A stretch of DNA of 64,000 nucleotides, taken from contig NZ_JRMH01000002.1 of assembly GCF_000803315.1 (NCBI RefSeq), forward strand, positions 744,001 through 808,000. Reading direction: 5' to 3'. Shown piece after piece: positions 1 through 9,615 of the stretch (position 1 is the first letter of the stretch; each line of letters starts with the position of its first letter). Source of the DNA: Pectobacterium actinidiae. GTDB taxonomy: Bacteria > Pseudomonadota > Gammaproteobacteria > Enterobacterales > Enterobacteriaceae. The notes below the pieces were generated by a model. The model searched no databases, was not told where the DNA came from, and saw only the letters and a list, made by a program, of their open reading frames with translations. The translations under genes and the position numbers were made by a program.

Positions 1-572
1 AAAAAACTATGATCTGCCAAGTAAAATGCATATGCCTCATCAAACATGAAGCCATACTTGTTTATTACTTTTTCACATAGCGAGTGGGAAATGGCAATCC
101 CTGAGCCACAAGTTAACATATTATTAGCGTTAAAATCACCGGAGGGAATAATTTCTAATGAATTACTATAAACCGGAGAGTCAAGTTGATTATTATTATT
201 TTCTAAATATATTGCTGGGCAGATTAATTCGTATTCTTTGTTTTCCAAGATATTAGAGAAAAAATCTGTAGATATCTTTGTATCTTGATCTAATATAGCA
301 AAAAAATCAAAGGGTTCTTTTTCTATAATTAAATTGTAGATCTTGCTTAAAGAAATATTTCTTATGTCTTGATAAATAATCGTCGATATTTTTCTAGTTT
401 TACACTCAGATATGTAATTATCTATATCTTCTTTTTTTAATAGATTAGGCCCGTTGTTCCATATGATGATATTTAATTTAATATCTTTCTGGTTTGAATT
501 AAATATTGCTTTTATGGTTTGTGATTCCATAAGTGCTGAGTTATATATAACAACAATTGCATTTATCAACAT
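1..572 (-). CDS. GT2-type glycosyltransferase (3' end outside window)
   Basis: Reading down from an ATG at 572 the frame stays open to the window edge (190 codons). The protein begins MLINAIVVIYNSALMESQTI. This is the N-terminal beta strand and loop expected of family 2 glycosyltransferases, where a V-x-Y-N pattern binds the nucleotide. Around residues 95-99 it has LDQDT, the acidic motif position that coordinates the metal-sugar nucleotide (DQD in place of DxD), and later CGSGIAISHS, typical of rhamnosyltransferase-like GT2 enzymes. It probably adds a sugar to the outer core or O-antigen of LPS at the cytoplasmic face of the inner membrane. It is very AT-rich, like the next two genes, and is the most distal visible gene of the waaQ transcription unit, separated from the gene before it by 250 nt. 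The donor sugar cannot be read from the sequence. Confidence 0.75.
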   Translation of the reverse strand, partial: MLINAIVVIYNSALMESQTIKAIFNSNQKDIKLNIIIWNNGPNLLKKEDIDNYISECKTRKISTIIYQDIRNISLSKIYNLIIEKEPFDFFAILDQDTKISTDFFSNILENKEYELICPAIYLENNNNQLDSPVYSNSLEIIPSGDFNANNMLTCGSGIAISHSLCEKVINKYGFMFDEAYAFYLADHSF

Positions 573-822
573 ATTAACTCTTATAGTCGAATTGTTCAGA
601 TAAGGAATAGCGCATTTTCAATTATAATGGGCACTATTGATAAATAATTTTATATTGAGAGGTGCTCGTTACTCACCAGTAAAAACAACGTTTAACTATT
701 AACTCTAAATAGCTTTGTATGATAGCGCACACTGGCAGGCTGTGGCCCTCTGTCAGTGCTGGCCTTGCACAATGAGAAGTGAAGCATTAATGTACGAAGT
801 TATTTATTCTAATTAACTACTA

Positions 823-1767
823 TTAAAATTTTTCATCGGGAACTAAATTCTTCCCAGGCAGATTATATAAATACCTATCTTTAGGTGGATGCCCATCTCG
901 GCAAAACTTGGTCACTGCTGAAATTGATGTAAATGTCGACATGTCAGTACCGATGAATATATCGCTGCGTGCTGCAATTTCAAAATCAATGATCGATGCT
1001 TCTAATGCATTTTTAGGGCTGAACTCATTCTCGGTAGTTGTATTTTTCTCTTTTAGTTTTAACCCAAATCCATCTCTTGCTAAATTTTCTATATCTTCGA
1101 ATGAGCAAGTTAAAGCACTTTTATCATAGGTAATATAAAGTGTTTTTAGAGAGGGTAAGGTTTTTTTTATTTTACTAAATATGTGATTGCAGCGATCCAA
1201 TGGTGTTGAGTTAACCTCATTGGGTTTTTTCTCCCAGGAGTCTTCAATGTCTAACGGCCAATCGCTCTCTATGCGTAATTGACAAACGGCATCATATGGA
1301 CGTGCATGAGAAATAAAATACTCTATCTTTTCTTCCATGTATTTAGATGGTATTAAATATTTAAAAAAATCGGCTACTATATCTCGGTGTTCATAGTTTT
1401 TATTTTTTATAAATTCATTGACGATAGATTCGCCTTTGAAAAATAGTTTGTCAGGATTGAGTTTTTTTCCTGTATATCGAGAAGTGATATAATTATTTAT
1501 TTTTATATTATATTTTTCAAAGAAAGTATTTATTGAAATTTTATCGAAGACTGTGAAGAGATCTATATCTCTATGAAAAAATTTGTATGTATAAGAAAAG
1601 TAGAATCTATCTCGCAGATTATTTTTGCTTTTATTAGCAATGAAATTAATGAAATAAGGCAGTGCTATGGGGCTGTTTTTTTCTATAGCTTCAATTAACA
1701 GGGCGAGAAAGATCATTTTTTGATTGTTTAATCCACCACCGGTTCTTTTTAGAAATAATGTCTTCAT
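823..1767 (-). CDS. O-fucosyltransferase-like (GT-B) putative glycosyltransferase
   Basis: 314 aa, no signal peptide and no clear membrane segment. The N-terminus is MKTLFLKRTGGGLNNQ; the GGxxNQ loop is the signature at which GDP-fucose O-fucosyltransferase-type enzymes begin. Near residue 163 it has QLRIESDWPL, matching the H/Q-x-R-x-E-x-D motif of that superfamily, where the Arg binds the donor phosphates. Near residue 270 SDIFIGTDMSTF matches the C-terminal D-x-F-x-G-x-x-S-T donor-binding loop. I infer an inverting GT-B transferase, perhaps using GDP-fucose or a related sugar, that decorates LPS core. Codon use is strongly AT-rich compared with waaG and waaQ, which suggests acquisition by transfer. 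It lies 49 nt after the GT8 gene in the same unit. Function is inferred from motifs only. Confidence 0.55.
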   Translation of the reverse strand: MKTLFLKRTGGGLNNQKMIFLALLIEAIEKNSPIALPYFINFIANKSKNNLRDRFYFSYTYKFFHRDIDLFTVFDKISINTFFEKYNIKINNYITSRYTGKKLNPDKLFFKGESIVNEFIKNKNYEHRDIVADFFKYLIPSKYMEEKIEYFISHARPYDAVCQLRIESDWPLDIEDSWEKKPNEVNSTPLDRCNHIFSKIKKTLPSLKTLYITYDKSALTCSFEDIENLARDGFGLKLKEKNTTTENEFSPKNALEASIIDFEIAARSDIFIGTDMSTFTSISAVTKFCRDGHPPKDRYLYNLPGKNLVPDEKF

Positions 1768-1816
1768 TATTTACATTCCTGATTTTATATTTTTTATGAT
1801 TTGATATGGTAGTGAT

Positions 1817-2836
1817 TTATTTTGATGATAATTTTTTATAAAAATATTTAAGATAGCTAAGAATACCGGGAAAAATAAATTTTTTATGGAATTGATGCTT
1901 AGCACAATATCTCATATTGCTCGTAGTCGTTGCTTGCAGTAAGGGAGCGTGATTCCACGGTGATGCGCTTTTTGCATCAAGAAAATACTCCGTGCAAGGG
2001 TAATGTTCAGCCCATTTATGCCAAGGCTTTGTCGGCCCGATATAATGAATCATAACCGTGTCATTCTTTATAGGGTTGACTGGTTTAGGCTTGTTAAGCT
2101 CATAATTGATGCTATATTGTGTATTATATTTTTTATCAAGCCATATTGTTTTATCTATGAGTAATATATTTAATATATCTTGATCAAGATAAGATATTTT
2201 TGACTTTATTTCCTCATTGGCAAGAAGAGACATGGCCTGTGAGCTAATATCGTATTTTTGCCAATGAGAAAGATTGATGTATAAGAATCCAGCATTGAAA
2301 TATCCGGCATTGATTCCTGGCTCATCAAGTGCCTTTGCTCGTTTCTCCCACCAAACCTTATCTTCTTCTGCTACCACTGCTGCTATGTTATTTTTGAACT
2401 CGATCTTTAACAGGTCGTGTAATGAGCCTTTGCAAACAATGTCAGCATCGATATAAAGCAGTGTTTCAATTTCTGGATAAAGCAAGTCGGCAATGACAAA
2501 GCGAAAATAGGTCGCATAAGACCAATTTTTGGTGCTAGGGAGCGATTTTAGTTCATCGCAATTTACAATATAGATACTAATTTCTGCATTATATTGAGTG
2601 CTGAGATTTTGAAATTTCTTCTCTTCATCATCACTGAGAGAATCGGTAAATATATGAAATGAAAATTTGATGTCAGGATTGTGAAGCAAAATTGATGATG
2701 CTGAAATAGCACAGCCAAACATAAAGTTCTTATCAATGCCGTAAGCAATATTCAGCGTATCGGACTCTGCGTTTTCCGCTAAGGGGCGAGTAAATGAAAC
2801 TTTTCTTTTTATAACACCTTGCGATGAAAAATACAT
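1817..2836 (-). CDS. LPS glycosyltransferase, GT8 family (WaaO/WaaJ-like)
   Basis: 339 aa. The family-8 retaining glycosyltransferase pattern is complete: NIAYGIDKNFMFGCAIS (nucleotide-binding start, about residue 29), LLYIDADIVCKGSL with the DxD motif DAD (about residue 130), YFNAGFLYINLSHW, LDQDILNILL, and HYIGPTKPWH near residue 260, the His that helps hold the metal. The C-terminal tail after residue 285 is basic, as in enterobacterial WaaO/WaaJ/WaaI enzymes that add UDP-glucose or UDP-galactose to outer-core hexoses. It acts on the cytoplasmic side of the inner membrane. It lies 75 nt downstream of waaG, and composition shifts to AT-rich here. The exact linkage made cannot be told from the sequence. 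Confidence 0.85.
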   Translation of the reverse strand: MYFSSQGVIKRKVSFTRPLAENAESDTLNIAYGIDKNFMFGCAISASSILLHNPDIKFSFHIFTDSLSDDEEKKFQNLSTQYNAEISIYIVNCDELKSLPSTKNWSYATYFRFVIADLLYPEIETLLYIDADIVCKGSLHDLLKIEFKNNIAAVVAEEDKVWWEKRAKALDEPGINAGYFNAGFLYINLSHWQKYDISSQAMSLLANEEIKSKISYLDQDILNILLIDKTIWLDKKYNTQYSINYELNKPKPVNPIKNDTVMIHYIGPTKPWHKWAEHYPCTEYFLDAKSASPWNHAPLLQATTTSNMRYCAKHQFHKKFIFPGILSYLKYFYKKLSSK

Positions 2837-2911
2837 AATTAACTCGGTTATGACTCTTAAAAATAAGTGGCGGATCAGCGCATCATTTTGGCTGTAATAT
2901 ACAGTGTTGGT

Positions 2912-4036
2912 TTAACGGGGGGTTGCGCTGGTAATCAACTGTGCGGCTTTTTCTGGCAGACTATAAATATCTTCTGTATCGGCAAAATAGCGGGCATTTT
3001 CTGCCCACTGTTTCAGCGTTTCTGGCTGACTGAGTGCGTGTGACAACGTGTGGTTCAGTGCTGTCTGGCTAAAGGGTTCTGGGATGACTTGTCCGGCCTG
3101 CGAGCGCTCAATGTAAAAAGCATAACCGCATGCATCGGTGACGAGTATGGGTAACCCAGCCGCGATAGCCTCAAGCAAAACGATGCCGGCAGCTTCCTGA
3201 TGAGCCGGATGAAGCAACAAGTCGGCGGCTGCCATGAAGTCAGGAATGTCATCTCGGCCAGAGAAGAAGCGTATTTGTTTGCCGATGCCGAGTTGCTCTG
3301 CCTGTTGTTGAAACGGTTTTGGATCGTCCTGGCCGACAACCAACAGCGTTACGCGTTGACGCAGTTCCTGTGGCAGGCTGGCGATAGCGGTTAGACTACG
3401 GCCAACGCCTTTACGTTTGAAGTCGGAACCGACTTGTAATAGAACAAATCCGTTTTCATCCAGATTATGTTGCTGACGGAACTGTGAACGCGTGTCTGGA
3501 GAGCGTGTGCTGTACTTTCTATCCAGCGAAATACCCGGTGGCAGCATAAAAAAGCGTTCATCTTGTGTGCCGTAATGCTTCTGAAAATGGGCAATTTGCC
3601 GTGGCGTTAGCATCAGCATACGCGTGTGGCTATTTTTATCGAACACATCTCGCTCAAGTGCTGCATATCCGCGGTAGCGGGGGGTGAGTCGATAAAAGAA
3701 GCCTTTTTCCTGAACCGCTTTTTCTGCCGTACATCCTTCTGCGGCATAATAGAAGTCTAGCCCTGGCATTTTGCTAAATCCGACAACGCGGTCGACAGGA
3801 TGCTGTTGTAAATGATGTTGTATCCAGTCGGAAAAACGGCGATGGCGAGTGTGATTACCCAGCCCTGAGATGGGCACGAGAACGATGTCAAACCCTTCAG
3901 GTTTGTCGCCTTGCCATTCGCTTGTGTAAACACGAATATCGTGGCCTTGTTTTTGGCAAGTTTGTGCGATGCTCAGAAAATCCCGCTGTAGCCCGCCGAA
4001 AGGAAAGTATTTATAGACGCAGAATGCGATGTTCAT
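2912..4036 (-). CDS. waaG: LPS core glucosyltransferase I WaaG (RfaG)
   Basis: 374 aa GT4-family, GT-B fold enzyme. It should transfer the first glucose from UDP-glucose onto heptose II of the inner core. The start MNIAFCVYKYFPFGGLQRD carries the N-terminal GG loop of WaaG. Residues VVGFSKMPGLDFYYAAEGC match the WaaG acceptor region. The C-terminal half has DFKRKGVGRSL and HPAHQEAAGIVLLEAIAAGLP, the E-x7-E nucleotide-sugar motif of GT4. The start ATG overlaps the waaQ stop by 4 nt (4033-4036), so translation is likely coupled. Its base composition is like the genomic core, unlike the three genes downstream. Confidence 0.95.
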   Translation of the reverse strand: MNIAFCVYKYFPFGGLQRDFLSIAQTCQKQGHDIRVYTSEWQGDKPEGFDIVLVPISGLGNHTRHRRFSDWIQHHLQQHPVDRVVGFSKMPGLDFYYAAEGCTAEKAVQEKGFFYRLTPRYRGYAALERDVFDKNSHTRMLMLTPRQIAHFQKHYGTQDERFFMLPPGISLDRKYSTRSPDTRSQFRQQHNLDENGFVLLQVGSDFKRKGVGRSLTAIASLPQELRQRVTLLVVGQDDPKPFQQQAEQLGIGKQIRFFSGRDDIPDFMAAADLLLHPAHQEAAGIVLLEAIAAGLPILVTDACGYAFYIERSQAGQVIPEPFSQTALNHTLSHALSQPETLKQWAENARYFADTEDIYSLPEKAAQLITSATPR

Positions 4037-5103
4037 TTGGTGTTCTCTTCCCGCGCCTCTTGCAGCATGTGTTCTGATGCCTGAATAACCGCTTGTGCTG
4101 GAATGCAGGACAAATATTTGACCGTCTGATCGTAATTCTGTTGGGCTGGCATCTGTTGATATTCACCTGCCCAAATCTGCTTATAGCGGTCGCACCACGG
4201 TCGCCATAATTTGTAGTCTGTTGGGCCAAACAGACACACTAGCGGCGTGTTCAATGCGGCAGCCATATGCATTGGGGCGGAATCTACACCGATATACAAC
4301 ACGGCGCTGTCAATTAACGCAGCCAGCTCCAGAAAACTCGTTTTGCCTGCAAAGGTCATATCTGGTTTATGCGTGCACTGTGAGTGAATGTCGCGCACCA
4401 CGTTTAAATCATCTTCTGAAGGACCGCAGGTCAAAACAACTTCGAGATTGTTTTCTTTAAGATGGTCAATGACCTGAGCAAATTTGTCGTTATCCCAGTA
4501 TTTGTAGTATTGACGTGTTGTCGGCTGGATAACGACATATTTTTTCGTTAAAAGAGCGGGCTGTTTAGTAAATACATTCTGGGCGTCTTCCTGACGATAG
4601 TGCAGTGATAATGTTGAACATGTCTTTGACGCTGGCAGGTTGAGCGGGGTGAGGAGATGAAGATTTTGCTCAACAATATGCGCGCCTATTGGCGGAACGC
4701 AGGTGCTGAAAAATGAACGCCAAATCTTTCCTTTCAGGTTATCGCCCCGATCGAGAGCAATACTGTGACATCCCAATGATTTTACTAATAGAGCAATGGG
4801 CCACTGGTCAGCTAAATTGACGATCAGATCGTAATTGTTTTGCTTAAGCGCTTGCCTGATACTTTTGAAATTACAGATTTTTTCTAAAAGCGTACCCGTC
4901 TTTCTTTTGAGCCCATAAAGCTGATGTATCTCTGGGTTTGCAGAGAGAATCGGCATCGTATCCTGATACAGCAATACGTCGATTTTGGTGTCAGGGTAAT
5001 TGGCTTTCAGCGTGCTGATGAGCGGAGTGGTCAGCAGCATATCGCCATGATATCTAAGCTTCACCACGAGAATCCTGTGATAAGGGATGATGCGTTGACT
5101 CAC
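4033..5103 (-). CDS. waaQ: LPS heptosyltransferase III WaaQ (RfaQ)
   Basis: 356 aa GT9 heptosyltransferase, expected to add the branching heptose III from ADP-heptose to heptose II of the LPS inner core. The start is MSQRIIPYHRILVVKLRYHGDMLLTTP; the KLRxxGD loop and later SAVLYIGVDSAPMHMAAALNTPLVCLFGPTDYKLW are GT9 hallmarks (acceptor-side G-D and the donor-binding D-S-x-x-M-H segment). It is the first gene of the second LPS unit, placed about 40 nt after the JUMPstart/ops element, which fits RfaH-dependent expression. It overlaps waaG by 4 nt. Confidence 0.94.
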   Translation of the reverse strand: MSQRIIPYHRILVVKLRYHGDMLLTTPLISTLKANYPDTKIDVLLYQDTMPILSANPEIHQLYGLKRKTGTLLEKICNFKSIRQALKQNNYDLIVNLADQWPIALLVKSLGCHSIALDRGDNLKGKIWRSFFSTCVPPIGAHIVEQNLHLLTPLNLPASKTCSTLSLHYRQEDAQNVFTKQPALLTKKYVVIQPTTRQYYKYWDNDKFAQVIDHLKENNLEVVLTCGPSEDDLNVVRDIHSQCTHKPDMTFAGKTSFLELAALIDSAVLYIGVDSAPMHMAAALNTPLVCLFGPTDYKLWRPWCDRYKQIWAGEYQQMPAQQNYDQTVKYLSCIPAQAVIQASEHMLQEAREENTK

Positions 5104-5144
5104 TCGTTTTCCTTCATGTAATTAAAAGGTTATTTTTTTACAGG

Positions 5145-5183
5145 CACGCTACCGCCCCTGGCTCGACAGCTACCAAAAGACTG
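5145..5183 (-). promoter_or_regulatory. JUMPstart element with ops site (RfaH recruitment)
   Basis: Read on the minus strand, these 39 nt contain GGTAGCTGT, then GCCAGGGGCGGTAGCGTG at the 3' end, matching the conserved JUMPstart sequence upstream of enterobacterial polysaccharide operons. The ops core GGCGGTAGCGTG occupies 5145-5156. Known role: the ops element in the paused elongation complex recruits RfaH, which suppresses termination through long surface-polysaccharide operons. It stands between waaL and waaQ, inside the leader of waaQ, and rfaH itself is encoded at 52393-52881. Confidence 0.93.
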
Positions 5184-5283
5184 ATCCTATCCATGTGGTA
5201 CGACAGCATGAATAGCTAATTTTGCGCTATGGTACTAAAACCCATCCCCCTCTCACAGAGGTAAATGCTACTGTCACACGCTA

Positions 5284-5289
5284 ATTATA
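5284..5289 (-). promoter_or_regulatory. Candidate -10 box for the waaQ unit
   Basis: The minus strand has a perfect TATAAT just after the waaL stop codon. It would start transcription near 5277, placing ops roughly 120 nt into the transcript, a sensible distance for RfaH loading. No convincing -35 hexamer lies 17 nt upstream, so this is a weak call. Confidence 0.3.
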
Positions 5290-5295
5290 ACAGGC

Positions 5296-6579
5296 CTACT
5301 TTTTTAGCCATTTTCCGGTCAGCGTTGTGCCAAGACAAAATGCCATCAGCCACGCAATAAGCATGTCTCGTGAATAGAGAATAACATCGCTAAGTCCATA
5401 CATAAGCAGGGCAAAAAGCAGTGCGGCGGAGAGGTGGCTACGTAGAACAAAAAATGAAAAATAAAATAAGGAGGCATAGAGCAACACGATCAATATTGCT
5501 CCCGGCAGCCCCTTAAGGGAAAAGGCATCAATCACGTCGTTATGCAGATGGATATTCAAATATCCTACTGCGCCCGATAGCTCAGCCTCTTGTTTTGCTT
5601 GTGCAATAATATGTTCCGCACGCTGTTCGGCCGATTGCCCGAGCAAGGCTTCTTCCCCCGCTTCTATACCAGATTGGTACATCGCAATACGCGCACCCAC
5701 CGATGTCATGCTGTTATTCATGCTGTAGCTGTGTATATCGTTAATCAGATCGCTGACACGTTGATGAAGCGTATTCTGGAAGAGGAATAAACACAGGAGA
5801 ACAGTGGCCGATGAACCGATAAATGCTTTGATGAATAAACGCTTATTGTGCCTGACTTCTGACAATAAAATGGTCGCGCCAACAATAGGATAAACCAAGA
5901 TGGCTGCCCGAGTTTCTGTCAACAGAATCGCGACAGTCACTAACAGGAAATGCCCCAGATAGAGGTAATATTTATAGGCTGAATCGAGCTTAAGCAGTGC
6001 CTGTGCGCTTAAGGCACCAATGAAGGTAAGAAAATAGGCTGCGCTCGTTGCGGTACCAAAGACTAATCCAATACGGTGCATTCCACTGAACAGTGACTGA
6101 TAAAAGGCATAGCTCAGTGTTAACACACAAATTGCGATGATGTAGAAGAGCGACAGCTTTTGCTTTTTGGGCGTGATATGTAGGGCTGTTAGCAGGATAA
6201 ATGCGCCCAAAATACCGGCATGCGCGGATGTCCTGTAGGCGTTGTACACATAAGGAAAAAGACTATCTGGTTGATAGTAGTGGTGATACCAAATGAGATT
6301 GGTTAAGCCGATAGCCAGTAGGAAAAGTGGAATCAGTAACAACCGTTTAGCTGCGATAATGGTTCTTAGGTGTGTCGCTACATAAAAAACAGACAGCGAA
6401 CCCGTGAGATAAAAAAGCCATCCGGCAATAATGCTGCTAAATGGCATAATGGCTAATGTGAGTAAACAGCCGGGGAAGACGGCTTTCAGTGCGACAGCCG
6501 AACTTATGCTGGGCGTTTTGCCCAGTTCGTACCTTAATTCATTAAGCATGTATTTGTTCACAGTCGGGAGCGATATCAC
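5296..6579 (-). CDS. waaL: O-antigen ligase WaaL (RfaL)
   Basis: 427 aa polytopic inner-membrane protein with about ten to twelve hydrophobic segments and one large hydrophilic periplasmic loop at about residues 275-345. WaaL joins undecaprenyl-PP-linked O-antigen to lipid A-core on the periplasmic face. Family marks seen: [10 protein letters not shown] in the middle, the loop segment [12 protein letters not shown] with the functionally required Arg, and [17 protein letters not shown] with the H-x-x-x-x-G type His region of the Wzy_C domain. Sequence outside these is poorly conserved, as usual for ligases. The start overlaps the waaC stop by 4 nt, and it closes the hldD-waaF-waaC-waaL unit. 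Confidence 0.85.
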   Translation of the reverse strand: MISLPTVNKYMLNELRYELGKTPSISSAVALKAVFPGCLLTLAIMPFSSIIAGWLFYLTGSLSVFYVATHLRTIIAAKRLLLIPLFLLAIGLTNLIWYHHYYQPDSLFPYVYNAYRTSAHAGILGAFILLTALHITPKKQKLSLFYIIAICVLTLSYAFYQSLFSGMHRIGLVFGTATSAAYFLTFIGALSAQALLKLDSAYKYYLYLGHFLLVTVAILLTETRAAILVYPIVGATILLSEVRHNKRLFIKAFIGSSATVLLCLFLFQNTLHQRVSDLINDIHSYSMNNSMTSVGARIAMYQSGIEAGEEALLGQSAEQRAEHIIAQAKQEAELSGAVGYLNIHLHNDVIDAFSLKGLPGAILIVLLYASLFYFSFFVLRSHLSAALLFALLMYGLSDVILYSRDMLIAWLMAFCLGTTLTGKWLKK

Positions 6580-7559
6580 TCGCCTGATGCAGGTAATTCT
6601 ATCAGCTTCTCTAATTTTTGATGGATGAGGCTAGCGGGAATTGTCTCCATTTTCTGGCTTTCGGACATTTCCACCACTTGGTTCATTCCATAGCCGCCAA
6701 TTAGTCCCGGATCAGTTGGTCCGTACAAGGTGATATTGGGACGATCCAGTGCCGCTGTCAGGTGGCTAAGCCCGGTATCGACAGAAACGACGGCTTTGGC
6801 ACCAGCTAATACCTCGGCGACCTGTTGCAGCGTGAGGCGTGGTAAGACTTCAACGTGCGGAAAACTTTCCGCCAGCCGCAATGCGCGCTGGTGCTCATGC
6901 TCCGCTCCCCAGGGGAGTTTGATGTGTAGTCCACTCGGTGCTAATAGGGCAATCAGCTCACGCCAGTGCGCTTCCGGCCAGTGTTTTTCATCACGCGTCG
7001 TGGCATGGAGGAACACCAGATAGCGGTCAGCGTCTGCGGGCGACTGGGAGAGGAAACGTGAGGCAATCGCATAGTCGCCGCGTTCAGTAGGCTTCTTATA
7101 GCTCAGGCTGGCGGCAAACAGCTCCCGCACGCGCTCCACGGCATGTTGTCGGCGGCTTATGGGGTGGCGATAGTTATAAAACCAACTTGCCAGCGGCTCG
7201 CGGGCGCTTTTGCAATCCAATCCGTGCTTCTTCCCGTTGGCGAGACGCGTAACCAGCAGCGCGCTTTTAATCAGCCCTTGAGCATCAATAACCGCATCAT
7301 AGCGGTGCTGGCGTAGCTGGCGTTTAAATTCTTCACGTTCCTGACGTATCGGGGCACTGAACCAGCTTTTTCGCCAGCGGCGTATCGCGACTGGAATGAC
7401 GCGGGAAACCGCCGGGTGCCAGCTTGGAACTTGCGCGAAGCCTTCTTCAACCACCCAATCAAACTGGATACCGGGAATAGCCTGCATCGCGTCCGTTAAG
7501 GCTGGTAAGGTGTGCAGCACATCGCCCATTGACGACGTTTTCACGATCAGCACCCTCAT
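6576..7559 (-). CDS. waaC: LPS heptosyltransferase I WaaC (RfaC)
   Basis: 327 aa GT9 enzyme that adds the first L,D-heptose from ADP-heptose to Kdo2-lipid [25 protein letters not shown] carries the catalytic acceptor-side Asp in SMGD. The C-terminal [34 protein letters not shown] has the D-T-G-L-S-H donor-binding motif specific to WaaC. Length is close to the E. coli enzyme. It overlaps waaF upstream and waaL downstream by 4 nt each, so the three are translationally coupled. Confidence 0.96.
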   Translation of the reverse strand: MRVLIVKTSSMGDVLHTLPALTDAMQAIPGIQFDWVVEEGFAQVPSWHPAVSRVIPVAIRRWRKSWFSAPIRQEREEFKRQLRQHRYDAVIDAQGLIKSALLVTRLANGKKHGLDCKSAREPLASWFYNYRHPISRRQHAVERVRELFAASLSYKKPTERGDYAIASRFLSQSPADADRYLVFLHATTRDEKHWPEAHWRELIALLAPSGLHIKLPWGAEHEHQRALRLAESFPHVEVLPRLTLQQVAEVLAGAKAVVSVDTGLSHLTAALDRPNITLYGPTDPGLIGGYGMNQVVEMSESQKMETIPASLIHQKLEKLIELPASGE

Positions 7560-8659
7560 GCATCTGCTCCCGGCACCCGGTTTTCTCCCGGAGTGAGACT
7601 TTCTTTCTGCACAAGGCTCTGTCCCGAAACAAGATAGTTATCCAGTGCGTTGAGGACGCGTTCGGGCTGAATGTCGATCAAACTCTGGTGATAACCCTGT
7701 TCGGCATCCCCTTTGCGTACCCGGTGATAGCCGGTAATCAATCGAATCACCTCGGCTTGATGGGACAGCGGCGGGGTAAAATCAGGGCTGCTCGGACCGT
7801 AAAGTGCGACAAGAGGACGATGAAGCGCTGCGGCAACGTGCATGAGTCCAGAGTCATTGCTGACGACGGCGTGGCAGGCGGCAATGAGCACCACCGCCTG
7901 TTCCAGCGAGGTTTGTCCCGCCAGGTTAGCGCAATGCTGTCGTGCGTCTTCTGTTAATCCCTGAAGGATGTCGTCACAGGCCGAACGGTCATTGGCCGAA
8001 CCGAACAGCGCTATCTGGTAGCCGCGTTCAATCAATGATTGTGCCAACGCAGCATAGTGATAATGCGGCCAACGTTTGGCCGGTCCGAATTCGGCACCGG
8101 GGCAAAAACCGATGATGGGGCGCGCATCGCTGAGGCCAAACGCCTGCGTCATGTCCGCAATTTCGGCCTGATTGACCTGTAACTGCGGCCATAGTAACGG
8201 CTGCGGCAGATCCTCAGCACGGTGGATACGGCTACGATCATAGGCTAACGCGGTATAGCGCTGAACCATCAGCGGAAATGCGGCTTTATCCAGCACGCGT
8301 ACGTCGTTCAGCAGCCCGTAACGCATTTCGCCACGCCAGCCTGTACGCTGCGGAATGTTAGCAAAGAACGGAACGAGCGCGGATTTAAAGGAGTTGGGCA
8401 GCACGTAAGCGCGGTCATAGCCCGCATCGCGCAGCGAGACACCCAGACGGCGACGTTCGCCCAGCTCCAGTGCGCCGTGACCTAGCGGCATGGCTAACGC
8501 CTGATTGACTTCCGGCATCCGTGCCAGCAGCGGACGGCACCAGGCTGGCGCCATCACGTCAATGACCGCTTCCGGGTGTTCAGCCTTCAAGGTGCGATAA
8601 AGGCTGTGCGACATCATCATATCGCCGACCCAGGAAGGGCCGATGACCAAAATTTTCAT
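7556..8659 (-). CDS. waaF: LPS heptosyltransferase II WaaF (RfaF)
   Basis: 367 aa GT9 enzyme adding the second heptose to heptose I. It starts MKILVIGPSWVGDMMMSHSLYRTL, with the WVGD acceptor loop. FCPGAEFGPAKRWP and VVSNDSGLMHVAAALHRPLVALYGPSSPDFTPP are typical WaaF donor-binding segments. It is slightly longer than the usual near-350 aa protein because of an extra C-terminal tail rich in Ser/Gly/Pro. It lies 23 nt after hldD, which makes its donor ADP-L-glycero-D-manno-heptose, and overlaps waaC by 4 nt. Confidence 0.96.
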   Translation of the reverse strand: MKILVIGPSWVGDMMMSHSLYRTLKAEHPEAVIDVMAPAWCRPLLARMPEVNQALAMPLGHGALELGERRRLGVSLRDAGYDRAYVLPNSFKSALVPFFANIPQRTGWRGEMRYGLLNDVRVLDKAAFPLMVQRYTALAYDRSRIHRAEDLPQPLLWPQLQVNQAEIADMTQAFGLSDARPIIGFCPGAEFGPAKRWPHYHYAALAQSLIERGYQIALFGSANDRSACDDILQGLTEDARQHCANLAGQTSLEQAVVLIAACHAVVSNDSGLMHVAAALHRPLVALYGPSSPDFTPPLSHQAEVIRLITGYHRVRKGDAEQGYHQSLIDIQPERVLNALDNYLVSGQSLVQKESLTPGENRVPGADA

Positions 8660-8682
8660 ACCGCTTATGAATCCTTATCCGA

Positions 8683-9615
8683 TTAAACGGTACGGTTCAG
8701 CCAGGCCATATATTCCGCTACGCCTTCGGCGACGGTTTTGAATGGCTTGTCATAGCCTGCTGCACGCAAATTGGTGAGGTCGGCTTGTGTGTAAGCCTGA
8801 TAGCGGCCTTTCAGTTTCTCAGGAAACGCGATGTATTCCACGCTGCCTTTCTGGTGGAAGGCGAGGGTGGCATCGGCGACAGCCTGGAAGGATTCGGCGC
8901 GACCGGTACCGCAGTTGAAGATGCCAGAAACACCGTTTTGCCAGAACCACAGGTTGACGGCGGCGACATCACCGACGTAGATAAAGTCACGTTGGAAGTT
9001 CTCGCTACCGGAGAACAGCTTCGGATTTTCACCCTGGTTAATCTGGTTATTCAGGTGGAATGCGACGCTCGCCATGCTGCCTTTGTGGCTTTCGCGCGGT
9101 CCGTAGACGTTGAAATAGCGGAAGCCGCAGATCTGCGATTCCGCTTCTGGGAGAATTTCACGTACGTACTGGTCGAACAGGAATTTGGAGTAGCCATAGA
9201 CGTTCAGCGGCTGCTCGTATTGGCGTTCTTCGATAAAGTTATCGTTGCGACCACCGTAGGTTGCAGCGGAAGAGGCGTACAGGAACGGAATGTTGCGATC
9301 GAGGCAATAGTGCAGCACGTCTTTAGAATACTGATAGTTGTTATCCATCATGTATTTGCCATCCCACTCGGTGGTGGAAGAGCAAGCACCTTCATGGAAT
9401 ACGGCATCGATATCGCCCAGATCGTCACCTGCAACAATGCTGGCGATGAAATCTTCTTTATCCACGTAATCTGCGATGTCCAGATCGACCAGATTGGCGA
9501 ACTTGGTGCCGTCTTTCAGGTTATCGACAACCAGAATGTCCCGATAGCCGATGTCATTCAGAGATTTTACGATATTGCTGCCGATAAAACCGGCACCGCC
9601 AGTAACGATAATCAT
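8683..9615 (-). CDS. hldD: ADP-L-glycero-D-manno-heptose 6-epimerase HldD (RfaD)
   Basis: 310 aa, the standard family length when started at the ATG at 9615 ([14 protein letters not shown]). A longer reading from upstream would put 15 non-family residues before the NADP-binding glycine motif, and AAGG lies about 10 nt before 9615. It is a short-chain dehydrogenase/reductase-type epimerase: GGAGFIG at the N-terminus, catalytic Tyr-Lys in [14 protein letters not shown], and Ser in [10 protein letters not shown]. It converts ADP-D-glycero- to ADP-L-glycero-D-manno-heptose in the cytoplasm, the donor used by WaaC, WaaF and WaaQ. First gene of the inner-core unit, divergent from kbl. Confidence 0.97.
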   Translation of the reverse strand: MIIVTGGAGFIGSNIVKSLNDIGYRDILVVDNLKDGTKFANLVDLDIADYVDKEDFIASIVAGDDLGDIDAVFHEGACSSTTEWDGKYMMDNNYQYSKDVLHYCLDRNIPFLYASSAATYGGRNDNFIEERQYEQPLNVYGYSKFLFDQYVREILPEAESQICGFRYFNVYGPRESHKGSMASVAFHLNNQINQGENPKLFSGSENFQRDFIYVGDVAAVNLWFWQNGVSGIFNCGTGRAESFQAVADATLAFHQKGSVEYIAFPEKLKGRYQAYTQADLTNLRAAGYDKPFKTVAEGVAEYMAWLNRTV

